Source: Gerris lacustris (lineage: Eukaryota; Arthropoda; Insecta; Hemiptera; Gerridae). Taken from it: 64,000 nucleotides of DNA. The translations under genes were made by a program, and so were the position numbers. Positions 1 to 11,027 of the stretch are shown piece by piece; within the stretch, counting starts at the first letter, position 1, and every line of letters begins with the position of its first letter. The stretch covers positions 33,003,205-33,067,204 of the forward strand of contig OX578276.1 in assembly GCA_951217055.1 (NCBI GenBank), in the 5' to 3' direction. The notes beneath the pieces were generated by a model. It had not been told where the DNA came from, searched no databases, and worked only from the letters and a program-made list of their open reading frames with translations.

Positions 1-3000
1 AATATTTCAAATTCTTTAAAGCCGTCTGCTCTATCTTCTTTTGGGATAGATTTGATAACCTCGGCATTGCTTGATAGTAACTTGTGGAAACGAAACCCTC
101 CTTGTGAGCACAAGGTCTGTAAGTCCGTGATCAGCTGCACTGCTTCCTCGACCGTATCTACTGAACCACATCCGTCGTCGACATAAACATTTCTTTCAAT
201 AAACCTGGCTGCTCTCGGGCTTACCCTTTCTCCGAAGTCTTGAGCAGTTTTCCTCAATGCAAAATTGCTACAACCCGGCGATGACGATGCACCGAAGAGA
301 TGTACTGTCATGCGAAATTGCTTTGGGGTCTTTGTTGTATCTCCTCCCTCCCACCATAGGAACCTAAGGAAGTTCCTATCTTTCTCAGGGACGATTACTT
401 GGTGGAACATTCCTTCGATATCACCGACGAAGGCGATACTTCCTACTCTAAATCTCATAAGGACACCTACTAAAGAATTTGTAAGGTCCGGACTTGATAT
501 GAGGCAACTATTTAAAGATATTCCTTCAAAAACTGCAGAACAGTCAAAAACTACACGTATTTTGATTGGTTTTTTAGGGTGGTACACCCCGTGGTGGGGT
601 AGATACCAGATTCTTCCCGGTTCAATATCCTGGTCGGTAGCCTCTTCCGCATGCTCTTTGGCCAACATATCTCCCACAAATTTACTATACTCTTCTTCAA
701 ATTTCTCGTTCCTAAATTTGTTCTTTAACTGTCTCAATCTGGCCTCTGCTGCCCTAATATTATTTGGCACCTTTGGGTCATTCGATTTGAAAGGGAGTGG
801 CATCTCGTAATGCTTATCCGGTCTGTGTATTAGCCCCTTCTCTACTTTACTAATAAACTCACGATCATTTACCGACAACCCTAGACCATAGTTGAGACTT
901 TCTAGATTCTTATTTTTATCGAATAGGTTTAAAACTTCCTTTACTGACATTTGAGACGACGAAGCGGGCAGAATTATCTCTTTGCTGTTAATTGCTCTTT
1001 TTGGCCCAATAACTCCCCAGCCCAGCTCGGTCCTTACACCATATGGCTCGTGTCCGCACCCGCGCAATACTTCCAGAGGGCACAGTGCTTGAGGACAGTT
1101 ATTTCCTATTAATACTTGCACTTCGGTATTTTTTGTTAAGGGTAGCAAGATCTTAGATAGTGCCTCTAAATGCTTAAAATCTTTTATAGTACTAGGAGTA
1201 GGGATCTCTGAAATATCGCAAGGAATAGACTCTCTTGTATAAGTGGACTCAGGCAAGTCCACCTGACACCTTCCACCAATGTCAGACACTGCCAGACCTG
1301 TCAATTTATTTGTATTAATATAAGATTTTTGATGCATTGTAGTCAAATGCAGCCTAGTTTGAATCCCTGTAATGCCTAGCTCTGCCTGTAAGCTGGAGGC
1401 TACAAAACAAGCATTGCTGCCGTCATCTAACATAGCATAGGTAAGTATTTTTCGCTCTGGTCTATCTTTGTAGTACATGTACACCGGTATTACTAAAGAC
1501 GTGGTGTGTGAAGCGGAAACATTGCTTGACTTAATACTTCTTACATTTGATTTAGCTGAATCTAAGGTATTAGCTTCCGCCATGTTACGATGAAGGCTAG
1601 AAGGATGCTTCCTTCCGCAATCTTTGATGTTACAGACTAACCTATTCTTACAGGTCTTAGAAATATGCCCTACTCTTAAACATGAAAAACACAGTCTGTT
1701 GCTTTCGATAAAGGATTTTTTATCGCTCCAGGCTAGTTTTCGAAAATCTATACACTCATTTAAGAAATGCCTTCCAGAACAATAAAGGCAGGTCTCTTGT
1801 TCTAAACTTTTATTCGACTCCGAAACCTTAAGTTCATATTTTTTAGTTGCTGCCTCTACTGTTGTCTTGCGGCTCCTAACTAACTGATTTTCTATGCCCT
1901 TATAACGTGAAGTCCCTACTCTATCTGAACTAAAATACACTGGGTGTGAATAAATTTTTGATAACCCCTGTACATATTCTGCTAAATCTTTTATTGTTTC
2001 CCTACCGATTAAATTTGCTACTACTTTTACCCAACCGACTTTAAATTTAGCTGGCAGTCGGGAAACTATTCTCTTTAAACAAAGCCTTGAACTTATTTCT
2101 ACGAAGTCTTCACCTTGTAGGACTTTGCTAGCCGTGGCTAGCATATCTCCAAACTCTAGCAATCCCTTAGAATCGTTTGGACTAATTGGAGGCCCCTCAG
2201 TTAATTTCGCTGCCCAAGCTTCTACTATGGCTGACCTATCCCCAAATCTTTTCTCTAACAGTTCCATATACTGTTTGAAGTCTAAACCTATGTTGATTTG
2301 GTATAACCTTAAAGCCTCCCCTTCTAAAAATTTTGACAAAAAAGCTTGCTTTACTGAATCTGGTAGTATACCGTCTTCTAAATGAATTTTGATTTCCTGC
2401 CTAAAAATAGGGAATTTGTCACATGATCCATCAAATTTAATTGGACTAATTGAATTTAACACTTGCATTTTTGACATGAGAACAGTAGGATCTGCGCTTA
2501 TAGGTTTATTTATATTTTGAATAGGGTCGTCATTTGGGTTACTATCTATCTTAATTTGAGGGTAACTTTTAGAGGTCGACGCGACGGGCAGTAAAATCTC
2601 CCTTGTCATTGGCTTAGGCTCAGGCTCCGATGGTCGTGTACGTTCTGTAGGAGAGTCCTGTTCTACCTGTAGGGAGGGCATCAACGCTTCACCCTTGCTA
2701 GCTGTCATTGGTGTTGAAAGTTTTAAGGTAGTTCCTAAAATCGCCTCAAGTTCTCCCTCCGTCAGGGTTTTATTCTGTAAAACTGATCCTATAAATTGAT
2801 TTTCTTTAAGTTGCTCTTCGAGCTCGACTTGTTTTTTTCTTATTTCGCCGTTACGACGCAAAACCTCTCTTTGAGCTATAATATGTATGCTTGATACCTT
2901 AGAAATACTTGAAATTTTGGATTTCTGAGAACTAACTTTAGAATTTACTGCACTGACTTTGGACTTTTCGGAACTGACTTTAGATCTGTGGGAACTATGT

Positions 3001-3452
3001 GATGTTCTCTTCGATAAAGAGCTACTAGGGAGAGTAATCGGTACTGCAGATAACAATTTTACCTGAGCATCCAGGAAGCTATCTAATTTGTCGAATAAAA
3101 TTTGACTCTTAAGTACAGACGCATTTTCCTTATCGGTAAGGGTGGTGAGGCGCTCTATGTTATCCCTTAACTCCATCTTTAAAATGGTCAACTCACTCAA
3201 AGATGAACTCGCTACAGCTCGGGTTGAGTCATCCTTAATTAATCCAAAAATATTTAAAACCTCCGCTTGCTTTCTATCTAACTTATTCTCTAGCGCACGG
3301 AGATTTTTCTCTAGTAAATTAATGTGATACATTTTACCCTTTTCTGTAGGAGTTCGTGACCTGGACTCTTTAGGGGCTGCTTCATCTCGCACCTCGGGTA
3401 CTTCGCCGTCGCACTGCAAAGTCGTCATTTCTTTCAAGTCTTGATTACTCAT
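1..3452 (-). CDS. BEL/Pao LTR retrotransposon Gag-Pol polyprotein (3' part beyond window)
   Basis: Reading the minus strand from the ATG at 3452-3450 gives an open frame of about 1150 codons that is still open at base 1; an in-frame stop lies just upstream at 3512-3510. In order: a charged, Ser/Lys-rich N-terminus with likely coiled coil (residues 1-320); a Gag region of the DUF1759 type near 335-480, with motif FDGSCDKFPIF; two Cys-rich zinc-knuckle motifs near 552-605 (CLYCSGRHFLNEC and a CFSC-x-H-x-C type); an aspartic protease of the A17/DUF1758 type with LDDGSNACFV near 675; and reverse transcriptase with FVGDIEGMFHQV near 1005 and the catalytic YVDDG near 1090. The order protease-RT and these motifs are typical of BEL/Pao. 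RNase H and integrase would lie left of the window. Sampled codons across the frame show no stop, so the copy is young or recently active. Function: Gag particle assembly, polyprotein processing and reverse transcription in the cytoplasm. Confidence 0.92.
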   Translation of the reverse strand, partial: MSNQDLKEMTTLQCDGEVPEVRDEAAPKESRSRTPTEKGKMYHINLLEKNLRALENKLDRKQAEVLNIFGLIKDDSTRAVASSSLSELTILKMELRDNIERLTTLTDKENASVLKSQILFDKLDSFLDAQVKLLSAVPITLPSSSLSKRTSHSSHRSKVSSEKSKVSAVNSKVSSQKSKISSISKVSSIHIIAQREVLRRNGEIRKKQVELEEQLKENQFIGSVLQNKTLTEGELEAILGTTLKLSTPMTASKGEALMPSLQVEQDSPTERTRPSEPEPKPMTREILLPVASTSKSYPQIKIDSNPNDDPIQNINKPISADPTVLMSKMQVLNSISPIKFDGSCDKFPIFRQEIKIHLEDGILPDSVKQAFLSKFLEGEALRLYQINIGLDFKQYMELLEKRFGDRSAIVEAWAAKLTEGPPISPNDSKGLLEFGDMLATASKVLQGEDFVEISSRLCLKRIVSRLPAKFKVGWVKVVANLIGRETIKDLAEYVQGLSKIYSHPVYFSSDRVGTSRYKGIENQLVRSRKTTVEAATKKYELKVSESNKSLEQETCLYCSGRHFLNECIDFRKLAWSDKKSFIESNRLCFSCLRVGHISKTCKNRLVCNIKDCGRKHPSSLHRNMAEANTLDSAKSNVRSIKSSNVSASHTTSLVIPVYMYYKDRPERKILTYAMLDDGSNACFVASSLQAELGITGIQTRLHLTTMHQKSYINTNKLTGLAVSDIGGRCQVDLPESTYTRESIPCDISEIPTPSTIKDFKHLEALSKILLPLTKNTEVQVLIGNNCPQALCPLEVLRGCGHEPYGVRTELGWGVIGPKRAINSKEIILPASSSQMSVKEVLNLFDKNKNLESLNYGLGLSVNDREFISKVEKGLIHRPDKHYEMPLPFKSNDPKVPNNIRAAEARLRQLKNKFRNEKFEEEYSKFVGDMLAKEHAEEATDQDIEPGRIWYLPHHGVYHPKKPIKIRVVFDCSAVFEGISLNSCLISSPDLTNSLVGVLMRFRVGSIAFVGDIEGMFHQVIVPEKDRNFLRFLWWEGGDTTKTPKQFRMTVHLFGASSSPGCSNFALRKTAQDFGERVSPRAARFIERNVYVDDGCGSVDTVEEAVQLITDLQTLCSQGGFRFHKLLSSNAEVIKSIPKEDRADGFKEFEI

Positions 3453-3668
3453 GATTTCTTCAATCGATGTCTGTTTCTTCTGTTGAAAGCTCTTTTTACT
3501 ATAATTCTTTCAACCGATGTCTTCTCTTCAGATTTAACTTTTTTACTATCCAACTGAAGTATTTTCTTCTGATACAGCTTTTTTACTATTTCTTCAACTG
3601 AAGTCTGTTTTTTCAATTATAGCTTTTTTACTATAACTGCCGCTATAACTCTTGGCAGTCAGATACTT

Positions 3669-3970
3669 TGTTGCCCTTTTTTACCGAGAAAATAACACTA
3701 AACACCATAATTTCTTAATAGTCTTTAATTCCCGTAAAAAAGCTATGCACAACTACATAAAACTCAATAATACAATTTTTGACATCTAGAGTAAATAAAC
3801 AAAAAACGAAAATAATAAAAGTAAACATTGAAATGAATCCAGTGACAGGTTGTATTTTAACAGGAGATATGTGCTACAATATTAAAGTTGAAAGAAGCCA
3901 GAAAAAAAGAAAGAAACACAAAAAGGTCCACTTTAGGGCAGACTAACTGTCGTTCAGGGATGATGAAACA
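3669..3970 (-). repeat. candidate 5' LTR of the BEL/Pao element
   Basis: A 302-bp segment upstream of the Gag start, read on the minus strand, begins TGTTTCATCA and ends GGGCAACA, giving the TGTT...AACA termini expected of an LTR. An ATTAAAG-type polyadenylation signal lies near its 3' end. A clear tRNA primer-binding site (TGG...) was not found directly downstream, and the partner LTR is outside the window, so the limits are a proposal. The 216 bases between it and the ATG would be leader and contain short degenerate repeats (TAGTAAAAAAGC-like, CTTCAGTTGAAGA-like). Confidence 0.3.
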
Positions 3971-4479
3971 TTATAACCACAAAACCAAAAAACTTCTATT
4001 TCTGTAATTTACTATTTTTTGGGTATGCTAATATTATTACTTGCATTAATTATGTTATACTTCCTCTCTCTTATAACCCAACGTTATATCTCCCCCTCCC
4101 AATCTCCCCTTGCTAGTACTACGTTGTTCTTGCCACTATCATTATGTTTTAGCATTTACACTTTTTTTTTATTCGAAAGGGGGTCCCCTTTATGCTCGGT
4201 AGGGTGTTTCATTTTGTAAGGCAAAAAATAAAATTTAAAAAAAATGCAGACTTTGCTTACGCCCCTTGTCTAAGTGGTGTAAAAGATATATATGAAAAAT
4301 TTCATGAAGATTGGATAATATTTAGAGGTTGCACACATTGATCAGTTTTGTAATAGTAGGCAAAAAATACGGTTTTTCAATATTAAATATTTTTATTGGG
4401 AAAACTAGAAATCAAATAATTAAAACAAAAATTTAAACTAGAAGCTAAGATTAGTAGGTAATATAGGTAATTATATTAA

Positions 4480-5300
4480 TTAATTTTGAACAATGCAATA
4501 TTTTCTTTTGTTCGCTTGGTGACGACTTTTCTGTGATGCTCGACTATCTCAACAAGAATTGTTTTTGATTTTCGTCCATGGGTGTTTCGTTGAACTTTTT
4601 TATCAGATCAATTCCCCTTTCTGCAGTATCATTGACCACCTTAAGAGCATGTACCAAGGAGCTTCATGCTTCTTAGAGAATCGTAGTGGATCCCAAACAA
4701 TTCAACGATAATTTTTGTTTTAGTAGTAACGAAATGGCTTGGGTCTTTTCCTTCTAAAACTAAGTTTTAAACGATCCTCTAATCGTTTCATTCATTTTTC
4801 TTTGCAGGTTTGGTTTCTAAATTTTTATTCATATTTTCTTTATCTGCCTGAGTAATACGTTCGTCAAAAAGCCAATTCTGCATATGTTTCTAATGGATAC
4901 CAAATATGTATGTCTCTTAGCAACTGTGACAGCACTTTATTTAAAGTCTGCATCTGGGCGAGAGCTCAAAAGCTCCAGCATATCCAAATAATTTTTGGAG
5001 CCCATCGACTTACAACTGACTCGTGCTAAATGCGAATATGTATGAGGCTTACAAAATGGTCAACCCGTTTCATTCCTTTAAATTATTGTTGAGGAATATT
5101 CAATTGTTTTAGGACATTTTGCATGTAGTGATCATTCTCACTCGTTATTCTTCTAGAAAGCGTTGAATTGGAATTTCTTCATCCAGCATTGTCTTATATG
5201 ACTTCTTATCCAGTGAAGCCCACAGACTTTGGAACTTACGAAAAATCTGGATATCAGGACCAGTAAATGGTATGCTACAACACTTTAGACGTTAGTTCAT
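4480..5300 (-). pseudogene. decayed coding sequence, unidentified invertebrate family (copy 1)
   Basis: The minus strand keeps stretches that read as protein. Around 5260-5135 it reads TGPDIQIFRKFQSLWASLDK and continues to a stop. Around 4640-4555 the arm corresponds to the better-read motif NDTAERGIDLIKKFNETP seen in copy 2. Stops and frameshifts separate the pieces. The NDTAERG-type motif resembles, from memory, the C-terminal part of large uncharacterised proteins spread in invertebrate genomes, but no family name can be given. The spacer between the arms (5090-5705) holds upstream sequence of this copy only. Whether it was a host retrocopy or transposon-encoded is unknown. Confidence 0.45.
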
Positions 5301-5704
5301 GGGTGTGTGACGGCAAACCAACCACAACAATATTCGTCCACATTCCCCATTAATTCTGGTACATGCTCCTTGAATTAGTCCTGAAATAGAAGCTGTTGTA
5401 TTAAATATATACCAATGATATTTTCAAGTAGCATCAACTCAGTTCACTTCCCGAATAACTATTTTCTTTCAGGGCAACAGGTAAGCCAAGCGAATGCTCA
5501 CAATCATTGCCAGTCACTAGAACTGAAACTCTATCTTCCAATGTTTTGACACTCCCATAGGCGAGTCATATAACTAAAGGAAAGAGTTTACTATCCCAAT
5601 GTAAGACCAAATGAGGAGGATTATCAAAGTGTCTCTTCAATTTTGTTTGCCATTTACTTTTATTTCTGAACGGTAGCTGCAGATACGGAAAACCGCTTTA
5701 CAGA

Positions 5705-6275
5705 ATTTTAAGAAATGAAATGGGTTCACCATTTTGTCAGCCTCATATATTATGTTAGCTTTCGGCACGAGTCAGTTGTAAGTCGATAGGCTTCAAACAA
5801 TGATTTGGACATACTGGAGCTTTTTGAGCTCTTTCCCAGATGCTGACTAAATAAAGTGCTCTCACAGCTGCTAAGAAATTTTTTGGTATCCATCACCATC
5901 AGAAACAAATGCAGGATTGGATTTTTGACGAACGTATTACTCAGGCAGATAAAGAAAATATGAATAAAAATTTAGAAACCAAACCTGCAAAGAAAAATGA
6001 ATGAAACGATTAGAGGATCGTTTAAAACTTAGTTTTAGAAGGAAATGACCCAAGCCATTTCGTTACTACTAAAACAAAAATGTTCGTTAAATTGTTTGGG
6101 ATCCACTATGATTCTCTAAGAAGCATGCTCCTTGGTATATGCTCTTAAGGTGGTCAATGATACTGCAGAAAGGGGAATTGATCTGATAAAAAAGTTCAAC
6201 GAAACACCCATGGACGAAAATCAAAAACAATTCTTGTTGAGATAGTCGAGCATCACAGAAAAGTCGTCACCAAGT
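5705..6275 (+). pseudogene. decayed coding sequence, unidentified invertebrate family (copy 2)
   Basis: This is the inverted partner of copy 1. Readable pieces include IFDERITQADKENMNKNLE (about 5920-5976) and NDTAERGIDLIKKFNETP followed by MDENQKQFLLR and a stop (about 6155-6246). After that stop the same frame continues as charged sequence (SSITEKSSPSEQ), which suggests a nonsense change in a longer original tail. Frames change several times between pieces. It is clearly a relic with no promoter or start that could be defended. Confidence 0.45.
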
Positions 6276-6655
6276 GAACAAAAGAAAATATTGCATTGTT
6301 CAAAGTTAATTAATATAATATAATATTTACCTATAATATTACCTATTAATCTTAGCGTCTAGTTTTAATATTTTTTTAAGTATTTGATTTCTAGTTCTCC
6401 CAATAAAAATATTTAATATTGAAAAATCGTATTTTTTGCCTACTATTACAAAACTGATCAAAGTGTGCAACCTCTAAATATTATCCAATCTTCATGAAAT
6501 TTTTCATATATATCTTTTACACCACTTGGACTCGGGGCGTAAGCAAAGTCATATGAAAATCCCACCTTTGGAAAAATGAAACACCCTAATGCTCGGGGTC
6601 CACTTTTAGCGAATTTCCTCTACCTACTTTTCTTCATGTGTTTAGTATACACAAT

Positions 6656-7285
6656 AAAACTAGGCATCGGGTGGCTCTATCATTGAAGCGATCCTATTGC
6701 AATAAATACTGAGTATTAAGAAATTTATTAATTATGATGAATGTCATAGTGGAAGAGGTTAGTGTCTGTACAGTAGGGTATTTGGTACAAAGCTCACCTT
6801 CCTAGATAAACCTATATAAGTACACGCCTACAAGAGTCATAAACACCCGCACGCGCAGTAGGTTTTAAACTATTATTATAAATGTATCACTTCACTACAC
6901 AAAAACTCCTGCTTCTATTAAGTTTTACTTTAGACGGTGTATTTGAAGTTTTATTAAATTCGATACGTTAGAGCGTAAGATAGGGGTAAAAAAGTGGTTT
7001 CTCTTTTTAGTCGTTTAGACCCCATTTAAATGGAGTTAGCGATATTTATCACTTCATTGCGGAATCTCTGTTGGTTTTACAAAAAAAAAAAATGTTTGTC
7101 TCATTGAATAGATGAAGTTAGAATTCCCCGTCCTAAAATTCCAATCTAAAATGTTCGCGCGAGCGTTGGGTGGATATCGTTGTCCAACGAATTCGTCCTT
7201 GTTATTAGTAAAATGAACATGTGGTCCAAATTACACCGAAATCGGTAAACAGGCAGGATGCATAGATATAAGAAGCTCGCTTCAA
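6656..7285 (-). mobile_element. Helentron-like non-autonomous element, family A (copy 1)
   Basis: On the minus strand the element starts TTGAAGCGAGCTTC (7285-7272) and ends with a subterminal inverted match CGCTTCAATGATAGAGCCAC and a terminal GCCTAG (6660). The interior, with the blocks CGTTGGACAACGATATCC and AACCAACAG, matches the plus-strand copy at 60792-61552. A terminal motif repeated in inverted form shortly before the 3' end, with T-rich sequence next to both ends, is the architecture known for Helentron-associated elements. It encodes no protein. Confidence 0.5.
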
Positions 7286-7289
7286 TTAA

Positions 7290-7740
7290 TTTATATATTA
7301 TTATAGATAAGTTGTTATATCTAATTGAAGAGCAACAAGTTTGAATAAATGTGTCTGCCTTAGCTTAGCAGTAACAAATAATTTCGAGATGCGTCGTCGG
7401 TAGGTACACTAATCGATTATATAAATAATTATGTTCATTAATATATCGATAAATAGATTTTTCCACGGAAAACGTCTTTGGACAACAGTGCAATTTTTTT
7501 GTTTAACTATCGAAAATCGGAACCGTTTTAAGAAATAATTTGTTTCACTTGTTTTGGGGAGCAGCGTCCTTAAATTTAGAGCAAAAATCATGAAATCTGG
7601 CCAGTAGTTATTAAGATATGGGCATTTGCAAGAATGTTGACGGACAAACACATTTTTGAATTCGGAGATATAAAATTTAGTTCTTCAGAATGATTGCATT
7701 ACGTTCTGTATGCTCGGAACCAAAATTATCTATAGGATAT
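7290..7740 (-). repeat. diverged family B interspersed repeat fragment
   Basis: Reverse-oriented, diverged sequence with the landmarks of family B: a GCTCGG...CGTTCTG-like head near 7700-7720, TTAGTTCTTCAGAATGATTG at 7678-7697, and the AAGAATGTTGACGGACAAAC block. A minus-strand open stretch of 80 codons at 7409-7651 lies within the repeat and has no recognisable motif; it is judged non-coding. Confidence 0.5.
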
Positions 7741-8344
7741 TAATCTCGAAAAGTAAAACTGAATTAACAAAAATAACTTATGCATAAATAAATTAATTAC
7801 AATGTCCTCACTAATTTTAAGATTAAGCTTTACAATGTGTTTTATTTTCATAGATAATTAAGCATTGTTGAGAATGTTAATTAGTGCGAGAGATTACTGT
7901 GAGTTGTTTGTTTAGTATTAGTGTATTGCATTCATGAAATAGTTTTTAAAGGAAGGAGGTAAACAGAGTAAGGAAGCTTGTTCTGGATAATTACTAGGGT
8001 TCCATCTGGAAACAAGAATTTCTTGATTATCTTTAAGAGCACTCCGCATCTAAGGTCGTTCCAACGCAATCTGACCGCTTGTTTCCACGCTATTATCTCA
8101 ACGTTATTTGAAACTTCCTCCCAGTAACACTGATGTATTTCTTTAAGAATCATTCGTTCAAGATTTCTTCCCAATGATTACTATCTCTTAGTTTAAATTT
8201 ACCACCTTGTTCAAAATAGTACCAAGGTCAGGGTTGATTATATTTTATCGCTTGATAAAATCTTTAAATTTGAAGACCTATTATAATGCTAATGTGAGTT
8301 TCCCACTACTTATTTATATTTGTGCTTGTCCTTTATATAAAGAA
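7741..8344. other. no recognisable feature
   Basis: AT-rich sequence. A minus-strand open stretch of 80 codons at 7932-8174 has no recognisable motif and no promoter context; it is not supported as a gene. Confidence 0.5.
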
Positions 8345-8438
8345 AAAAATCACAGGGAAGTACTTGCGTCCAAGTACCTTTTAGGGTTTTGTAGAAGATT
8401 AAGCATGCCCGTTATGTAATTATGATTTTATTCTTCGA

Positions 8439-8475
8439 TCTCAAGGATCCGGGTTCGATCCCCCGGGGGGTCACA
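8439..8475 (+). other. tRNA-type B box in outer arm (left)
   Basis: GGGTTCGATCCCCCGGGGGG lies at 8452-8471, a good match to the RNA polymerase III B box and to a tRNA T-arm. The rest of a tRNA cloverleaf is not seen, so this is a tRNA-related or SINE-like fragment carried by the repeat. Confidence 0.45.
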
Positions 8476-10682
8476 ATGTTTTTCATCGGTAATAACGACT
8501 AGAAAAATTCATTTTTTCAGACCATTTCCATCGCTTCACCATAAGGTATAACCATGAATTATTTCGAAATTTTAGGACCACCCGTTATATAGTGGTTGGG
8601 GAGGGGGGAAATTTTTGGGGTATATTTTGACTTATAAAATTAACAAAGAATGAAAAATTTAAAAAAGCAAATATATATTTGAATCCTACTCTCCACCAGC
8701 TTTCATATGATACCCAACTCAAAATTTTAAAAAAATAAAATTTTAGGCGCACTTCAAATTTTCGTGCCCAAAATTGGCAATTTTTTAAAATTTGGGATGA
8801 ACTCCCGGAATTTTCATCGCCTCACAATAAGGCATTAGCATGAATTATTTCGAAATTTTAGGACCAGCTGAAGTATAGTGGTTGGGGGGGGGGGGAAATT
8901 TTTTTTGGGTATATTTTGATTTTTTTACCCAATAAGGGATGCAAAATTTAAAAATGTATATATATCTTTGCGTCCTACTCTTCAGCAGCTTTCATTTGAT
9001 ACCCAACTCAAAATTTTAAAAAAATAAAATTTTTGGCTCACTTCAAATTTTCGCGCCAAAAATTGGCAATTTTTTAAAATTTGTGATGAACTCCCGGAAT
9101 TTTCATCGCCCCACAATAAGGCATTAGCATGAATTATTTCACAATTTTAGGACCAGCCGAAGTATAGTGGTTGGGGGGGGGGGAAATTTTTTTTGGGTAT
9201 ATTTTGATTTTTTTACCCAATAAGGAATGCAAAATTTACAAAAGCATATATATATTTGCGTCCTACTCTTCAGCAGCTTTCATTTGATACCCCACTCGAA
9301 AATAAAAAAAAATATAAATTTTTGAGTTTACAACATTTTTGCGAATTGCGCATGCGCACATTTAATTTTGAACTTCTGTATATTTTTCCTGTGGTTGGGT
9401 CAAAAAGTTACACCAGTATTTCAAATTTCAGCTCTATAGCTTAAACGGTTCGGGCCCTATGAACCAAAGAGCGACGGACAGACGGACACATCACCCTCGG
9501 CATAAGGGTTTTGAGAAGAATCTACAAAACCCTAAAAATGAATTAATTGCTATATCTAGTTTGCTAATTCGTTTAGAAATGTATTTAAAAGTTAAAATGC
9601 CAAAGGGTTCTTAGTAGTACTAATTGTTTTCCTTTTCATTTTTAGGGTTTTGTAGATACTTCTCAAAACCCTTATACCGAGGGTGATGTGTCCGTCCGTC
9701 CGTCGCTCTTTGGTTCATAGGGCCCGAACCGTTTAAGCGAAAGTACTGAAATTTGAAACACTGGTGCAACTTTTTGACCCAACCACAGGAAAAATATACA
9801 GAAGTTCATAATTAGATTTGCGCATGCGCAATTCGAAAAAATGTGGTAAACTCAAAAATTTATATTTTTTTTAATTTTTGAGTAGGGTATCAAATGAAAG
9901 CTGCTGAAGAGTAGGACACAAATATATATATGATTTTTTAAATGTTGCATTCCTTAATGGTTAAATAAATCAAAATATACCCAAAAAAAATTTTTCCCCC
10001 CCCAACCACTATAGATCGGCTGGCGCTAAAATTTTGAAATAATTCATGCTAATATCTTATTGTGGGGCGATGAAAATTCCGGGAGTTCATCCAAAATTTT
10101 CAAAAATTGTTAATTTTGGGCGCGAAAAAAAGAAGTGCGCCCAAAATTTTATTTTTTTAAAATTTCGTGTTGGGTATTAAATTAAAGCTGCTGAAGAGTA
10201 GGACACAAATATATATATGCTTTTTTAAAATTTGCATTCCTTATAGGGGAAAAAAATAAAAATATACCCCAAAAAAATTTTCCCCCCCCCAACCACTATA
10301 GATCGGCTGGTGCTAAAATTTCGAAATAATTCATACTAATACCTTATAGTGAGGCGATGATATTTCCGGGAGTTCATTCCCAGGTTTTAAAAATTACTAA
10401 TTTTGTGCGCGAAAATTTGGAGTGCGCCCAAAATTTTATTTTTTAAAAATTTTGAGTTGGGTATCAAATGAAAGCTGCTGAAGAGTAGGACACAAATATA
10501 TATTTGCTTTTTTAAATTTTTAAGTAAAAATATACCCCCAAAAAAATCCCCCCCCCCAAATTTTATATAATGGCTGGTCTTAAAATTTTGAAATGATTCA
10601 TGGTTACACCGTATGGTTGGGCGATGAAAATTTCCTAAAAAATGTAATTTATCTTGTCGTTATTACCTATAAAAAATATTGT

Positions 10683-10722
10683 GACCTCCCGGGGGATCGA
10701 ACCCGGGATCCTTAGGATCGAA
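10683..10722 (-). other. tRNA-type B box in outer arm (right)
   Basis: Inverted partner of the B box at 8439-8475. The minus strand reads CCCGGGTTCGATCCCCCGGG here. Its conservation in both arms shows that it belongs to the repeat unit and is not a chance insertion. Confidence 0.45.
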
Positions 10723-11027
10723 GAAAAAAAATCATAATTACATAACGGGTATGCTTAATCATCTACAAAACCCTAAAAAGTACTTGGACGCAAGTACTTC
10801 CCTGTGATTTTTAATTTTGTTAATACTGCTAAAACCAAAACCACGAAGGGAAATTTAATTATATATTATAATTAGAGGAATTCCTGACCGTGCGTCGATT
10901 CGCTGGATCTTAGAATCACTGCCCTTCAGCTACAAGCTATTATCAGCAGATTATTATAGACCTCTGAGAGTCGCATTGAACTCAAAGAGTCTACTTGGTC
11001 CGTAGGCTTCCGCGGGTAGATTCGTCA

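Larger units (their letters stand above)
4175..6612. repeat. long inverted repeat, arms about 0.9 kb, spacer about 0.6 kb
   Basis: The plus strand at about 4175-5090 matches the reverse complement of about 5705-6612 with scattered substitutions and small indels. Landmarks are the GAAACACCCTA block at both outer ends (near 4205 and 6588), the TTACACCACTT block (near 4277 and 6515), and the ATGGACGAAAATC block (near 4572 on the minus strand and 6211 on the plus strand). The arms carry degraded copies of one coding sequence in opposite orientations, so this looks like head-to-head duplicate copies, not a terminal inverted repeat. Confidence 0.8.
8345..10815. repeat. long inverted repeat with internal ~287-bp tandem units
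   Basis: The left arm (about 8345-9540) and right arm (about 9640-10815) are reverse complements at roughly 85-90 percent by eye. The outer ends carry CAGGGAAGTACTTGCGTCCA (8353-8372) and its complement near 10780-10800. The inner ends carry the CCGTTTAAGC / GCTTAAACGG blocks beside a GACGGAC-rich stretch. Each arm contains about three tandem units of ~287 bp; in the left arm they start near 8529, 8815 and 9103 at CATCGC-CACAATAAGG. The 100-bp centre is not repeated. No transposase is encoded. This is a foldback-type structure. Confidence 0.8.

Noticed and set aside
1..3327. Plus-strand open stretches at 265-810, 2125-2385 and 3142-3327
   Set aside because: They are antisense to the BEL/Pao frame and have no motif of their own.
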